DNA from: DAXETY01 sp051155755
GTDB lineage: Bacteria > Desulfobacterota > Desulfobacteria > Desulfobacterales > SG8-13
NCBI GenBank assembly: GCA_051155755.1
Contig: DAXETY010000154.1
Location: 1-12,261 of the forward strand
DNA: 12,261 nt
Reading direction: 5' to 3'
The number at the start of each line of letters is the position of its first letter. Position 1 is the first letter of the stretch. Below the pieces are notes generated by a model. That model was not told where the DNA came from, did not search any database, and saw nothing but the letters and a program-made list of their open reading frames with translations. This document shows positions 12,128 to 12,261 of this stretch, piece after piece. The position numbers and the translations under genes were made by a program.

Positions 12128-12261
12128 TTGAATGCTGCAAGTCAGACCAAGCCAGGCGACGTGCTGCTGGAACTGAATGACGTTCACATGAGTTTCGGTA
12201 AAGTCAGCGCGCTGTCGGGAGTCAGTCTTCAAATTCGCAAGGGGGAAATCCACTCCGTCAT
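12128..12261 (+). CDS. ABC transporter ATP-binding protein, LivG-like (partial, 5' end)
   Basis: The window ends 44 codons into this gene. The start is a TTG: GGGGAGA sits seven bases upstream, and no ATG in the frame gives a complete domain. The protein opens with ten variable residues, then LLELNDVHMSFGKVSALSGV and SLQIRKGEIHSVI, the first strands of an ABC ATPase including the A-loop-like aromatic (Phe in MSFG). The sequence stops just before the expected Walker A. The GEIHSVI wording is typical of LivG, the branched-chain amino acid transporter ATPase, but other HAAT-family transporters are possible. It would be cytoplasmic, bound to a membrane permease encoded further right. Confidence 0.88.
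   Translation, partial: MNAASQTKPGDVLLELNDVHMSFGKVSALSGVSLQIRKGEIHSV

Overview
The window reads as chromosomal DNA of a GC-rich anaerobic bacterium. My best guess is a sulfate reducer of the Desulfobacterota (Desulfosarcina/Desulfobacterales-like). That is an inference from four things: a ferredoxin-type 2-oxoacid oxidoreductase, an HPr/Enzyme I pair with no sugar permease beside it, a GAF-PAS-LuxR regulator, and a UGA-decoding selenoprotein. It is not a phylogenetic result.

Left part (1-2000): a possible gene tail at the left edge, then ssrA (tmRNA, minus strand, 235-592) with a good sigma70 promoter, about 475 bases without a convincing gene, and a nitrilase-superfamily amidohydrolase on the minus strand. 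Middle left (2287-3512): a molybdopterin-binding MoaB/MoeA-like protein with a Cys-rich tail, convergent with a 60-residue zinc-ribbon protein. Centre (3672-6084): a two-gene operon for a 2-oxoacid:ferredoxin oxidoreductase, alpha (KorA type) followed by a fused beta-gamma subunit, with an 8-base overlap.

Right of centre, on the minus strand: smpB (6448-6921), the protein partner of the tmRNA seen at the left, then ptsI (7141-8910) preceded by ptsH (8917-9186). Next, on the plus strand, is the most notable item: a 75-codon gene at 9657-9884 that standard gene calling misses because it contains two in-frame TGA codons. The first makes a glutaredoxin-like U-P-Y-T redox motif. The second lies three codons before the stop, giving a C-terminal U-G-V-stop. 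I read this as a double-selenocysteine protein of the 'UXX-star' type. It is followed by a GAF-PAS-coiled-coil-LuxR regulator (10223-11818) and by the start of a LivG-type ABC ATPase that runs off the right edge.

The spacers around korB, smpB, ptsI and the selenoprotein gene carry a striking set of degenerate short tandem repeats. Five arrays use a heptamer close to GTTGTCC, usually exactly five units (35 bases). Three arrays use an octamer close to CGCCGTTT, always four units (32 bases). One short array uses GCTCAAA. They occur in both orientations, only between genes, and resemble the short tandemly repeated repetitive sequences of cyanobacteria in style. No CRISPR, transposase, tRNA or rRNA gene was seen.
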